NCBI GenBank assembly: GCA_900758475.1
Contig: CAAERQ010000014.1
Coordinates: 1 to 40,152, forward strand
Source of the DNA: an uncultured Collinsella sp.
GTDB lineage: Bacteria > Actinomycetota > Coriobacteriia > Coriobacteriales > Coriobacteriaceae
Reading direction: 5' to 3'
Length of the DNA: 40,152 bases
Shown: in pieces, positions 7,884 to 16,016 of the stretch
Position numbering within the stretch: position 1 is the first letter of the stretch
Layout of the letters: every line of letters begins with the position of its first letter
Notes under the pieces: model-generated
Seen by the model: the letters and a program-made list of their open reading frames with translations, nothing else
Databases searched by the model: none
Told to the model about the DNA's origin: nothing
Program-made: the position numbers and the translations under genes

Positions 7884-10763
7884 ATGTCTGATTCTTCTAT
7901 CGTTATTCGCGGCGCGCGCGAGCATAACCTGCGCGATATCGATGTTTCCATTCCGCGTGACCAGCTCGTGGTCATAACCGGTCTTTCCGGATCGGGCAAG
8001 AGCTCACTGGCGTTCGATACCATCTATGCCGAGGGCCAGCGTCGTTATGTCGAGAGCCTTTCGAGCTATGCGCGTCAGTTTTTGGGCCAGATGGACAAGC
8101 CCGATCTGGACTCGATTGACGGCCTGTCGCCGGCCGTGTCGATCGACCAGAAGACGACGTCCAAAAACCCACGCTCGACGGTGGGCACCGTAACCGAGAT
8201 TTACGACTATCTGCGTCTGCTGTTTGCTCGCGTGGGAACGCCGCACTGTCCTGAGTGCGGTCGTGTCATTGAGCGTCAGACGACCGATCAGGTCGCCGAT
8301 AAGGTGCTGGCGGCGGGGGAAGGCCGTCGCGCGTTTGTGTTGGCGCCGGTGGTTCGTGGACGCAAGGGCGAATATGCCAAGCTGTTTGAGGACCTGCGTG
8401 CGGAGGGCTTTAGCCGTGTGCGCGTCGACGGCGAGGTGCGCTCGCTTGACGACCCTATCGACCTGGACAAGAAGTTCAAACACGACATTGAGGTCGTGGT
8501 CGACCGTATCGTGATTCGAGAGAACTCCCTGGGTCGCATTGCCGAGTCCGTTGAGCAGGCGACGGCACTGGCGCACGGTAACGTGAACGTGTACATGCTG
8601 CCCGACCGCGACGCTCCCGAGGGAACCGAGGGCGAGCTGCTGGAGTATTCGCTGGCACTGGCGTGCCCGGAACATGGGCATTCCATCGACGACCTGCAGC
8701 CGCGCGATTTCTCGTTCAACGCGCCCTATGGTGCATGTCCCGAGTGCGATGGCTTGGGCTTTAAAAAGACGGTCGATGCCGAGGCGCTGATTGAAGACCC
8801 CTCAAAGTCGATTGCCGATGGAGTCTTTGGCAGCCTGTTCGGCAATTCCAACTATTATCCGCAGATTTTTGCTGCGGTCTGCAAACACTTTAAGGTGAGT
8901 GCCGATACGCCATGGGAGGACCTGCCCCCGCGGGTGCGTCGTGCGTTTTTGGATGGCATGGGCGACACGAAGATTTCGGTCGACTATCAAAAGCTCGATG
9001 GGCGTCGCAGCCAGTGGGACACTAAGTTCTCGGGCGTGCGCAACATCCTGTACGAGCGCTACAGCGAGACGACGAACGAGAACACCAGGGCTCGCTTGGA
9101 GAAATACATTCGCGAAGAGCCATGCTCGAGCTGTCACGGTGCTCGCCTGCGTCCCGAGATGCTTGCCGTCACCGTGGGCGGCAAGTCCATTTACGATGTC
9201 TGCTGCCTGTCGTGTCGCGAGTCGCTCGAGTTTTTTGAGGGCCTGGAGCTTACCGAGCGTCAGCAGTTTATCGGCGGGCGCATCGTCAAGGAAATCCTGG
9301 AGCGCCTGCGTTTTCTGGTCGATGTCGGACTCGACTATCTGACGCTTGATCGCGCCTCGGCGACGCTTTCCGGCGGCGAGGCCCAGCGTATTCGCCTGGC
9401 AACGCAGATCGGCGCCGGCCTCATGGGCGTTCTGTACATTCTGGACGAGCCGTCGATCGGCCTTCACCAACGCGATAACGAGCGCCTGATCAAGACGCTC
9501 GAGCGCTTGCGCGATATCGGTAATACCGTTATCGTCGTCGAGCACGACGAAGATACAATTCGCGCTGCCGACTACGTGATCGATATGGGTCCCGGTGCGG
9601 GCGTTAACGGCGGACACGTGGTCGCTGCAGGAACGCCTGCCGATATCATGGCGTGTCCCGATTCCATGACGGGTGCTTATTTGACCGGCAAGCGGATGAT
9701 CCGCGTGCCCGATGAGCGCCGCAAGCCCGGCCGCGGCTGTCTTAAGATCACGGGTGCCCGCGCTAACAACCTCAAAAACGTTACCGCCAAGATTGAGTTC
9801 GGTACGCTCACAGTCGTTACCGGTGTTTCGGGATCGGGCAAGAGCTCCCTGGTCACCGATACGATTGCGCCCGCGCTTACGAATGCCATCCATCGTTCGA
9901 CGCGTCCCGTGGGGCCGTACAAGAAGATTGAGGGCATTGAGTGCATCGATAAGGTAATCGATATCGACCAGTCACCGATCGGTCGCACGCCGCGCTCGAA
10001 CCCTGCGACCTATATTGGCCTGTGGGATGATCTGCGTGCGCTATTTGCAAGCACGCCGGAGTCGAAGGCGCGCGGCTACTCGCCGGGACGTTTCTCCTTT
10101 AACGTAAGCGGCGGTCGCTGCGAGGCGTGCAAGGGCGATGGACAGATTAAGATCGAGATGCACTTCCTTCCCGATATCTATGTCCCCTGTGAGGTATGTG
10201 GCGGCAAGCGTTATAACCGCGAGACGCTCGAGGTTACCTACCGCGGCAAGACAATCTCGGATGTGCTCGACATGAGTGTCACCGAGGCACTGGCTTTCTT
10301 TGGGAATATCCCGCAGATTAAGCGCAAACTGCAGACCCTATATGACGTGGGTCTGGGCTACGTGAGCTTGGGCCAGCCCGCTACGACGCTTTCGGGCGGC
10401 GAGGCACAGCGCGTGAAGCTCGCCAAGGAGCTTCATCGTCGTCAGACAGGCAAGACGTTCTATATTTTGGACGAGCCCACAACCGGCCTTCATTTTGAGG
10501 ATGTTCGCCAGCTGCTCGACGTGTTGCAGCGCCTGGTCGATGCGGGCAACACGGTTCTGGTGATCGAGCACAACCTTGATGTCATCAAGGTCGCCGACCG
10601 CCTGATCGATATGGGCCCCGAGGGCGGCAATGGCGGCGGAACCGTCGTGGTCTCAGGCACGCCCGAGCAGGTCGCGGCATGTTCGCAGAGCTACACGGGC
10701 AAGTTCTTGGCGCCGCTGCTCAAGCGTGACCGTGAGCGTCAGGCGCAGCTCGACGCGCAGTAA
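7884..10763 (+). CDS. uvrA: Excinuclease ABC subunit A
   Basis: UvrA is the dimeric ABC-type ATPase that first recognises bulky DNA damage and loads UvrB. The 959-residue product shows two ATPase modules: Walker A GLSGSGKSSLAFDTIYAEGQ near residue 32 and GVSGSGKSSLV near residue 650. Each has a signature motif (TLSGGEAQRIRLA and TLSGGEAQRVKLA) and a Walker B with DEP. Zinc-binding cysteines appear as CPECG and CPEHG...CPECDGLG in the first half and CEACKGDG...CEVCGGKRYN in the second. ATG 7884 follows AAGGAG. Its promoter region holds a candidate LexA box. With uvrB and uvrC also here, all three excinuclease subunits lie within 14 kb, though in separate transcription units. Confidence 0.98.
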   Translation: MSDSSIVIRGAREHNLRDIDVSIPRDQLVVITGLSGSGKSSLAFDTIYAEGQRRYVESLSSYARQFLGQMDKPDLDSIDGLSPAVSIDQKTTSKNPRSTVGTVTEIYDYLRLLFARVGTPHCPECGRVIERQTTDQVADKVLAAGEGRRAFVLAPVVRGRKGEYAKLFEDLRAEGFSRVRVDGEVRSLDDPIDLDKKFKHDIEVVVDRIVIRENSLGRIAESVEQATALAHGNVNVYMLPDRDAPEGTEGELLEYSLALACPEHGHSIDDLQPRDFSFNAPYGACPECDGLGFKKTVDAEALIEDPSKSIADGVFGSLFGNSNYYPQIFAAVCKHFKVSADTPWEDLPPRVRRAFLDGMGDTKISVDYQKLDGRRSQWDTKFSGVRNILYERYSETTNENTRARLEKYIREEPCSSCHGARLRPEMLAVTVGGKSIYDVCCLSCRESLEFFEGLELTERQQFIGGRIVKEILERLRFLVDVGLDYLTLDRASATLSGGEAQRIRLATQIGAGLMGVLYILDEPSIGLHQRDNERLIKTLERLRDIGNTVIVVEHDEDTIRAADYVIDMGPGAGVNGGHVVAAGTPADIMACPDSMTGAYLTGKRMIRVPDERRKPGRGCLKITGARANNLKNVTAKIEFGTLTVVTGVSGSGKSSLVTDTIAPALTNAIHRSTRPVGPYKKIEGIECIDKVIDIDQSPIGRTPRSNPATYIGLWDDLRALFASTPESKARGYSPGRFSFNVSGGRCEACKGDGQIKIEMHFLPDIYVPCEVCGGKRYNRETLEVTYRGKTISDVLDMSVTEALAFFGNIPQIKRKLQTLYDVGLGYVSLGQPATTLSGGEAQRVKLAKELHRRQTGKTFYILDEPTTGLHFEDVRQLLDVLQRLVDAGNTVLVIEHNLDVIKVADRLIDMGPEGGNGGGTVVVSGTPEQVAACSQSYTGKFLAPLLKRDRERQAQLDAQ

Positions 10764-10783
10764 AGAGACGTTGTAGTACCGAC

Positions 10784-10819
10784 GCGCCACCGATTCCTTC
10801 TGATTCGGTGGCGCTTCTG
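10784..10819 (+). terminator. Terminator after uvrA
   Basis: A perfect 10-bp GC-rich stem (10784-10793 with 10805-10814) is followed by TTCTGTGTGT. The T run is interrupted, so termination may be partial. Confidence 0.65.
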
Positions 10820-10896
10820 TGTGTCGAGATGGCATATGCGGCGGAATTGGCCCTATACTTAATCCTTGCGTCGCTCTGCGAGGGAAAGGATGTGCC

Positions 10897-11397
10897 ATGG
10901 CAAAGGCTGTTAAGACGCCAAAAACCAATGCGATGCGCGAGCTGGAAAGCGCCGGCATCTCCTATGTTCTCCATACGTACGAAGACGATGGCGATGAATC
11001 GTCAGGTCTGGGCGTCGCGATTTCCGAGCAGCTTGGCGAGGAGCCCGGTCAGGGATTTAAAACCCTGGTCTGCACGACGCCGTCCAACGACCATGTCGTG
11101 TGCTGCATTCCCGTTGCCGACGAGCTCGACCTCAAGGCCGCCGCGCGCGCCGCAGGCGAAAAGTCGCTGACCATGATGCATGTCAAAGATTTGCTTGCCG
11201 CGACGGGATATGTCCGCGGCGGTTGCAGCCCGGTCGGTATGAAAAAACGCTTCCGGACGCTGATCGATGAGACATGCGTCCTTTGGGATACCATTTTTAT
11301 CTCGGGTGGCAAGCGTGGCTATCAGCTTGAGCTTGCTCCCGATGACTTAGTTGCATTTTGCGGGGCGACGGTTGCCCCGATCACGAGAGAGGACTGA
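10897..11397 (+). CDS. ybaK: YbaK/EbsC-type Cys-tRNA(Pro) deacylase
   Basis: YbaK-type proteins hydrolyse Cys-tRNA(Pro) made by mistake by prolyl-tRNA synthetase. The 166-residue product matches the family length and carries FKTLVCT, the conserved KAAARAAGEKSLTMM region with the essential lysine, and the loop GYVRGGCSPVGMKK. The C-terminal ISGGKRGYQLELAPDDL is also typical. The start at 10897 (MAKAVKT) has a GGGAAAGGA ribosome site; the frame is open further upstream, but that part crosses the promoter region and is not family-like. TATACT at 10854-10859 may be the -10. murJ follows after 3 bases, so the two genes are probably co-transcribed. Confidence 0.9.
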   Translation: MAKAVKTPKTNAMRELESAGISYVLHTYEDDGDESSGLGVAISEQLGEEPGQGFKTLVCTTPSNDHVVCCIPVADELDLKAAARAAGEKSLTMMHVKDLLAATGYVRGGCSPVGMKKRFRTLIDETCVLWDTIFISGGKRGYQLELAPDDLVAFCGATVAPITRED

Positions 11398-11400
11398 GCG

Positions 11401-13704
11401 ATGCCGCAGGAAGAATCAAAGCGCGGAGCTCACTTTGCAAAAGGGTCGGCTCCTCAGGCGCCCGCGCCCGAGGCTGCTTCGTTCGATAACGAGATTCGAA
11501 ACGCCTGGTCCGCTGCCGCTGACCCGGGCGAGACGGCCGTGTACTTGCGTGCCGCCGGTGCCGGCACGGCGCTTCCCCGTACGGTTCTTTCTTCAGCTCG
11601 TCCCGATGAGACGGCTGTCTTTTTGGCCGCCGCTCAATCGAGCGCCAGCGTGACGCCGGTCGCCTCCGAGGCTCCTCGTGTGCCGCGTCCCGATGAGACG
11701 GCGGTGTTTTTGATGGCAGCCCAGGGAAAGAGCGTGCCGCAGAGCGCTCCTGTCGCTCGTTCCGCCAAGCCCGCGGCTCATGATGATGGCGAACCGCTTC
11801 TTTCGGATGACGAATGGTCGCCGCTTGGTTCGACCGATCCCGTCGAGGGCGTGGCCATCGACGGTGATGACGATTGGGACCCTCTGTCGTTTTCTGCCCG
11901 AACCGTCGCCGCCAAAGAAGTTGACACGGTGTTTGGCGACCATGCCATATTCGATGATGATGCCGTATCCGGAAACAACATGCCGAACAGCGATGACGTC
12001 GCACCTGCTGATGACGCCGTTTTGGTTGACGATCCCTTTGCGATGACCGGCTCCTTTGCCGTCGCGGACGATTTACTGCCACAAGATGAGGTTCATGAGG
12101 ACTCTCAGGACGACGTAGACGATATGGGTTCGTCGGACTACTCCACGGTTGGTCGTTCTGCTGGCCTCATGACCGTGCTGACCATCGTGTCGCGCGTCAC
12201 CGGGTTTATCCGCACGTGGGCCATGGCGGCCGCCATCGGCATGTCGCTGCTCTCGTCCTCCTATCAGGTTGCCAACAACCTGCCCAACATGCTTTACGAA
12301 CTCGTGATGGGCGGCATGCTCGTTACGGCGTTTTTGCCGGTGTATATGGGTGTGAGGCGCGAGCAGGGCCGCGAGGCATCGAACGAGTATGTCGGCAACT
12401 TGCTCGGTATTCTGCTTCTGCTGCTGGGCGGTATCTCGCTGCTGGGCACCGTGTTTGCTCCCGGCTTTATTTGGACGCAGTCGTTCCTTTCGGGCGATGG
12501 CGGCAGCATGGACACCGCTGCGTTCATGTTCCGCTTCTTTGCTATCCAAATTCTGTTTTATGGCTTGGGCTCGGTGTTCTCGGGCGTTCTCAACGCACAT
12601 CGCGACTACTTCTGGTCGACGTTTGCCCCGGTTCTCAACAATGTCATCGTTATCGCCAGCTTTATGGGCTTTGCTCCCGTGTCTGCACAATTTGGCGAGC
12701 AGGTCGGTATTATCTTGATCGCAGCTGGTACGACCCTCGGCGTCTTTGTCCAGATGGCCTGCCAGATTCCCGCGCTTGGCAAGCATGGCGTGCGTCCTCA
12801 TATCCATATCGACTTTAAGGACCCCGCGCTGCGACAGACGATTGCGCTTGGTATCCCGACGCTGCTCGCCACGGTGTGCATGTTTGTCTCGACTTCCATT
12901 ACCAATGCCGCCGCGCTGGTGGTGCAGCCCGAGACCGGCCCTTCCGTCATCGCATATGCGCGCCTGTGGTACACGCTGCCCTATGCGCTGATCGCCGCCT
13001 CGCTTTCGACGGCACTCTATACCGAACTCTCTCACGATGCACAGGAGAAGGATTACGACAGCGTCCGCACGGGCATTTCGCGCGGTGTCGCCCAGATGCT
13101 CTTCTTCCTGATTCCGTTTGCGATGTACCTGATCGTCTTCGCCCGTCCGCTCAACATGATCTACTGCGCCGGCAAGTTCGATGAATCCGGTGTGGCGCTG
13201 GTGTCGGAGTTCCTTATCTATCTGGCACTTTCCCTGCCGCTCTACGGCGTGGTCGTGCTGATGCAGAAGAGCTTCTCGGCCCTGCTCGATATGAAACCTT
13301 ATAGCCGCTATTGCCTGTACTCCGCTATCGGTCAGGCCGGTTCGGTGCTGCTGTTTGGCGTGGTGCTGGGCTACGGTATGCCGGCAATTGCGCTTTCGTA
13401 CGTCGTTGACTACGTGGTCTTGGTCGGATGCTCACTGTGGTGGCTGCGCCGTCGTCTGCATGGCCTTCAGGTCAAGTCTATCCTGCACGGCGGTTTCTTC
13501 GGCCTGTTGTTCGGTGGCTTGGGCGCTGCCGCGGGCGCCGGCGTCATGTGGGCACTTGAGCACTTTGTCGGACTGCTTGGCAGCTCGATCCTCATTACCC
13601 TGGGCTACGTTTGTGTTGCAGGCGTCGTCTCGCTCGCCGTGACTTTTGGCCTTGCCTTCGTCTTTAAGATGCCCGAGGTCTCGGCGCTGCTTCGTCGCAA
13701 GTAG
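11401..13704 (+). CDS. murJ: Lipid II flippase MurJ with long acidic N-terminal extension
   Basis: MurJ (MviN) flips lipid II across the membrane for peptidoglycan assembly. The membrane domain begins near residue 246 with the family motif RVTGFIRTWAMAAAIG, then NNLPNMLYELVMGGMLVTAFLPVY. About fourteen hydrophobic segments run to the end of the 767-residue protein. MurJ is usually 500-550 residues; here about 245 extra residues precede the first membrane helix. They are low-complexity and acidic, lack a hydrophobic segment and should be cytoplasmic. They contain three repeats of the form P-D/G-E-T-A-V-F/Y-L-x-A-A (residues 42-52, 68-79, 97-108). ATG 11401 follows GAGAGGA, 3 bases after ybaK. 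uvrC starts directly after its stop. Confidence 0.93.
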   Translation: MPQEESKRGAHFAKGSAPQAPAPEAASFDNEIRNAWSAAADPGETAVYLRAAGAGTALPRTVLSSARPDETAVFLAAAQSSASVTPVASEAPRVPRPDETAVFLMAAQGKSVPQSAPVARSAKPAAHDDGEPLLSDDEWSPLGSTDPVEGVAIDGDDDWDPLSFSARTVAAKEVDTVFGDHAIFDDDAVSGNNMPNSDDVAPADDAVLVDDPFAMTGSFAVADDLLPQDEVHEDSQDDVDDMGSSDYSTVGRSAGLMTVLTIVSRVTGFIRTWAMAAAIGMSLLSSSYQVANNLPNMLYELVMGGMLVTAFLPVYMGVRREQGREASNEYVGNLLGILLLLLGGISLLGTVFAPGFIWTQSFLSGDGGSMDTAAFMFRFFAIQILFYGLGSVFSGVLNAHRDYFWSTFAPVLNNVIVIASFMGFAPVSAQFGEQVGIILIAAGTTLGVFVQMACQIPALGKHGVRPHIHIDFKDPALRQTIALGIPTLLATVCMFVSTSITNAAALVVQPETGPSVIAYARLWYTLPYALIAASLSTALYTELSHDAQEKDYDSVRTGISRGVAQMLFFLIPFAMYLIVFARPLNMIYCAGKFDESGVALVSEFLIYLALSLPLYGVVVLMQKSFSALLDMKPYSRYCLYSAIGQAGSVLLFGVVLGYGMPAIALSYVVDYVVLVGCSLWWLRRRLHGLQVKSILHGGFFGLLFGGLGAAAGAGVMWALEHFVGLLGSSILITLGYVCVAGVVSLAVTFGLAFVFKMPEVSALLRRK
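11524..11724 (+). repeat. Three DETAVF-type peptide repeats in the MurJ extension
   Basis: Codons 42-52, 68-79 and 97-108 of murJ encode PGETAVYLRAA, PDETAVFLAAAQ and PDETAVFLMAAQ, spaced 26-29 residues apart. The last two are near-identical at DNA level too (CGTCCCGATGAGACGGC in both). The spacers between them are unrelated low-complexity sequence, so the motif itself appears to be what is conserved. Confidence 0.85.
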
Positions 13705-15651
13705 GTGCGTGTGGCAGGTCACGACAACATTCCAACACTTGCCGAGCAGGTTTCGCGCGTTCCCACGCAACCCGGCTGCTACCTTTGGAAAGATGCCAAG
13801 GGCGATGTCATCTATGTGGGCAAGGCAAAAAACTTGCGTGCCCGTATGCGTCAATACGTGACGCTGCAGGACGAGCGTCAAAAGATCCCGCTCATGATGC
13901 AGCTGGTGGCGAGCTTCGACTATATCGTGGTGGAGACCGAGCACGAGGCATTGGTGCTCGAGCGCAATCTGATCGGCCAGTACCATCCGTACTTCAACGT
14001 CGACCTTAAGGACGATAAAAGCTATCCCTTTATCGCCATCACTAAAAGCGATCTATTTCCCGCTATTAAATACACGCGCGAGCGCCATAAGCCCGGCACG
14101 CGCTATTTTGGCCCCTATACCGATAGTCGTGCGGCGCGTGAGACCATCGATACGCTACGCAAGGTCATTCCTATTTGCTCGGCATCCTGTGCTGAATGGC
14201 GCCGCTGCCGCCGCATCGTCGAATCTCATAAGGGCGAAGAAGACATCGTCAATATGATTTGCGCGCAAAACGGGCGTCCCTGCTTTGACTACCACGTCGG
14301 GCGCGGGCCGGGCGCATGCGTCGGCGCGATTTCCCCTGCCGACTATGCCAAGAACGTCAAGCGTGTCGAACGTTTCTTGTCGGGCCATCGCAAGGATGTC
14401 GTCGACGAGCTTACGTCCGAGATGACGGAGGCAGCCGAGACGCTCGATTTTGAACGTGCGGCGCGCGTCAAGCGTCGCCTGGAAGTCATTAGGGGCCTGG
14501 ACGATCGCCAACAGGTCGTTTTTCCATCGAGCGTCGATATCGACGTCATCGGCTTCTATCGCGAAGAGACTATCTCTGCCGCCTGTGTCTTTGTCGTTCG
14601 CGAGGGCCGAACGGTTCGAACTTGTGAGTTCATCCTCGATAAAGGCCTGGATGTCGACGAGGAAGAGCTTCAATCGGGCTTTCTTAAGCGCTATTACGAC
14701 GAGACGGCTGATATTCCAGCCGAGATTAATCTCTCTGTCGAGCTTGAGGATGCCGAAGCGTTGGGGGAGTGGCTTGCGGGCAAGCGCGAACGCTCTTGCC
14801 ATCTCCATAGGCCGCAGCGCGGCGAAAAGCACCGCCTGCTCGATATGGCTTCCAAAAATGCACGCCATGCCCTCATGCGCTACATGATGCGCACGGGATA
14901 TGCTGACGATCGCACCAATCAGGCGCTCCTGGAGCTCGAAAGTGCGCTGGCGCTGCCTGCGCCGCCGTTGCGCATCGAGTGCTTCGATATCTCGACGTTG
15001 CACGGCACCTTTACCGTCGCTTCGATGGTGGTATTTACCAACGGCCGTGCCGACAAGGGCCAGTATCGTCGCTTTAAAATTCAGGCCGAATTGGACGAGG
15101 CGAACGACTTCGTATCGATGTCCGAGGTTCTGGGGCGTCGCTATGCTCCCGAGCGCATGGCGGACGAGCGCTTTGGCTCGCGCCCTGATTTGCTCGTTGT
15201 CGATGGCGGCAAGCCGCAATTGACCGCTGCAATTAAGCAACTTGAGGCGCTCGGCCTCGATATACCAGTTTGTGGCTTGGCAAAGGCCGATGAAGAAGTT
15301 TTCGTGCCGTGGGACGAGACTCCCGTCGTGCTGCCGACCGGCTCCGCTTCGCTTTATCTGATCAAGCAGGTTCGCGATGAATCCCACCGATTTGCGATTA
15401 CGTTCCATCGCGAGTTGCGCGATAAGGCTATGACGGTTTCGGTGCTTGACGACGTTCCGGGCGTGGGACCCACCAGAAAACGTGCCATTATGCGCCATTT
15501 TGGCTCGATGAAGCGTTTGCGCGCGGCAAGCGAGCAGGAGATCGCGGAAGTTCGAGGCGTTCCGGCCGATGTCGCCAAAGCGGTCCACGAGGCACTTGTT
15601 GCATGGAGTGCCGAGCGCGCCCAAGCATCGGCCAACCGTTCCGAAAACTAA
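13705..15651 (+). CDS. uvrC: Excinuclease ABC subunit C
   Basis: UvrC makes both incisions flanking a lesion held by UvrB. The 648-residue product begins with a GIY-YIG nuclease domain (QPGCYLWKD...VIYVGKAKNLRARM, residues 19-45). A cysteine cluster (C...C...C...GACVGAIS, around residues 157-215) fits the 4Fe-4S site of UvrC. A UVR domain follows (TLDFERAARVKRRLEVIRG, about 246-265). Then come the RNase H-like nuclease (ECFDISTLHGTFTVASMVVF, DLLVVDGGKPQL) and helix-hairpin-helix motifs near the end (DDVPGVGPTRKRAIMRHFGS). The first in-frame start is GTG 13705, directly abutting the murJ stop; GTG 13711 is an alternative with AGGTG before it. Translation is probably coupled to murJ. Confidence 0.97.
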   Translation: MRVAGHDNIPTLAEQVSRVPTQPGCYLWKDAKGDVIYVGKAKNLRARMRQYVTLQDERQKIPLMMQLVASFDYIVVETEHEALVLERNLIGQYHPYFNVDLKDDKSYPFIAITKSDLFPAIKYTRERHKPGTRYFGPYTDSRAARETIDTLRKVIPICSASCAEWRRCRRIVESHKGEEDIVNMICAQNGRPCFDYHVGRGPGACVGAISPADYAKNVKRVERFLSGHRKDVVDELTSEMTEAAETLDFERAARVKRRLEVIRGLDDRQQVVFPSSVDIDVIGFYREETISAACVFVVREGRTVRTCEFILDKGLDVDEEELQSGFLKRYYDETADIPAEINLSVELEDAEALGEWLAGKRERSCHLHRPQRGEKHRLLDMASKNARHALMRYMMRTGYADDRTNQALLELESALALPAPPLRIECFDISTLHGTFTVASMVVFTNGRADKGQYRRFKIQAELDEANDFVSMSEVLGRRYAPERMADERFGSRPDLLVVDGGKPQLTAAIKQLEALGLDIPVCGLAKADEEVFVPWDETPVVLPTGSASLYLIKQVRDESHRFAITFHRELRDKAMTVSVLDDVPGVGPTRKRAIMRHFGSMKRLRAASEQEIAEVRGVPADVAKAVHEALVAWSAERAQASANRSEN

Positions 15652-15676
15652 ACGCGCTTCTAAACAACTGATATAC

Positions 15677-15705
15677 ATGATTGGTCGATTTTCAATCATT
15701 TATTT
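15677..15705 (+). terminator. AT-rich terminator after uvrC
   Basis: ATGATTG (15677-15683) pairs with CAATCAT (15693-15699) and is followed by TTATTT. It sits 26 bases after the uvrC stop and separates uvrC from the nan cluster. Confidence 0.55.
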
Positions 15706-15743
15706 CGCGGCGATTACCTCCTGATTTCGGGTTTTATTAACGC

Positions 15744-15755
15744 TAAAACGTTTGA
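15744..15755 (+). promoter_or_regulatory. cre-like half-palindrome TAAAACGTTTGA
   Basis: The core AAACGTTT is an 8-bp palindrome of the kind bound by LacI/CcpA-family repressors. It overlaps a TTGACT hexamer (15752-15757) in the upstream region of the nan operon. A longer version occurs before gap. A single short palindrome has limited weight. Confidence 0.3.
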
Positions 15756-15816
15756 CTAGCCATGGTGAATAACCCTGCTATCCTGCGGGTTGACGAAGAC
15801 TGATATCTCACCTCGT

Positions 15817-15897
15817 CGATACATACTGTCTGGCGAATCGTTTGTCAATGAATTCGGTGAACGGTAGTAAATACCGTTCAAGCGTATGTATGTATCG
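15817..15897. promoter_or_regulatory. Nested inverted repeats upstream of the nan operon
   Basis: An outer 10-bp inverted repeat (CGATACATAC, 15817-15826, with GTATGTATCG, 15888-15897) encloses an inner perfect 9-bp hairpin (TGAACGGTA, 15858-15866, with TACCGTTCA, 15872-15880; loop GTAAA). These lie in the 365-base gap between uvrC and the transporter gene, which has no coding frame of note. They may be a pair of operators for a sugar-responsive regulator, or the stems of a leader RNA if transcription starts further upstream (TGCTATCCT at 15776-15784 looks like an extended -10). Confidence 0.5.
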
Positions 15898-15919
15898 GTC
15901 GCCGAGCGCGGCACCTCAG

Positions 15920-15949
15920 TTGGGTCCGTCGGTAGGTAAAGTATATATC
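15920..15949 (+). promoter_or_regulatory. Candidate promoter of the nan operon
   Basis: TTGGGT (15920-15925) and the TATATAT stretch (15942-15948) are 16-18 bases apart. The predicted start would leave a leader of about 60 bases before the first gene. The nested inverted repeats lie just upstream, a plausible place for regulator binding. Confidence 0.45.
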
Positions 15950-16016
15950 GTCCGCAAGTTGCGCGGGGGCAAGTCTAGGTGCTCCCGGGTAAGATTCTCT
16001 ATTGATAGGAGAAGAC

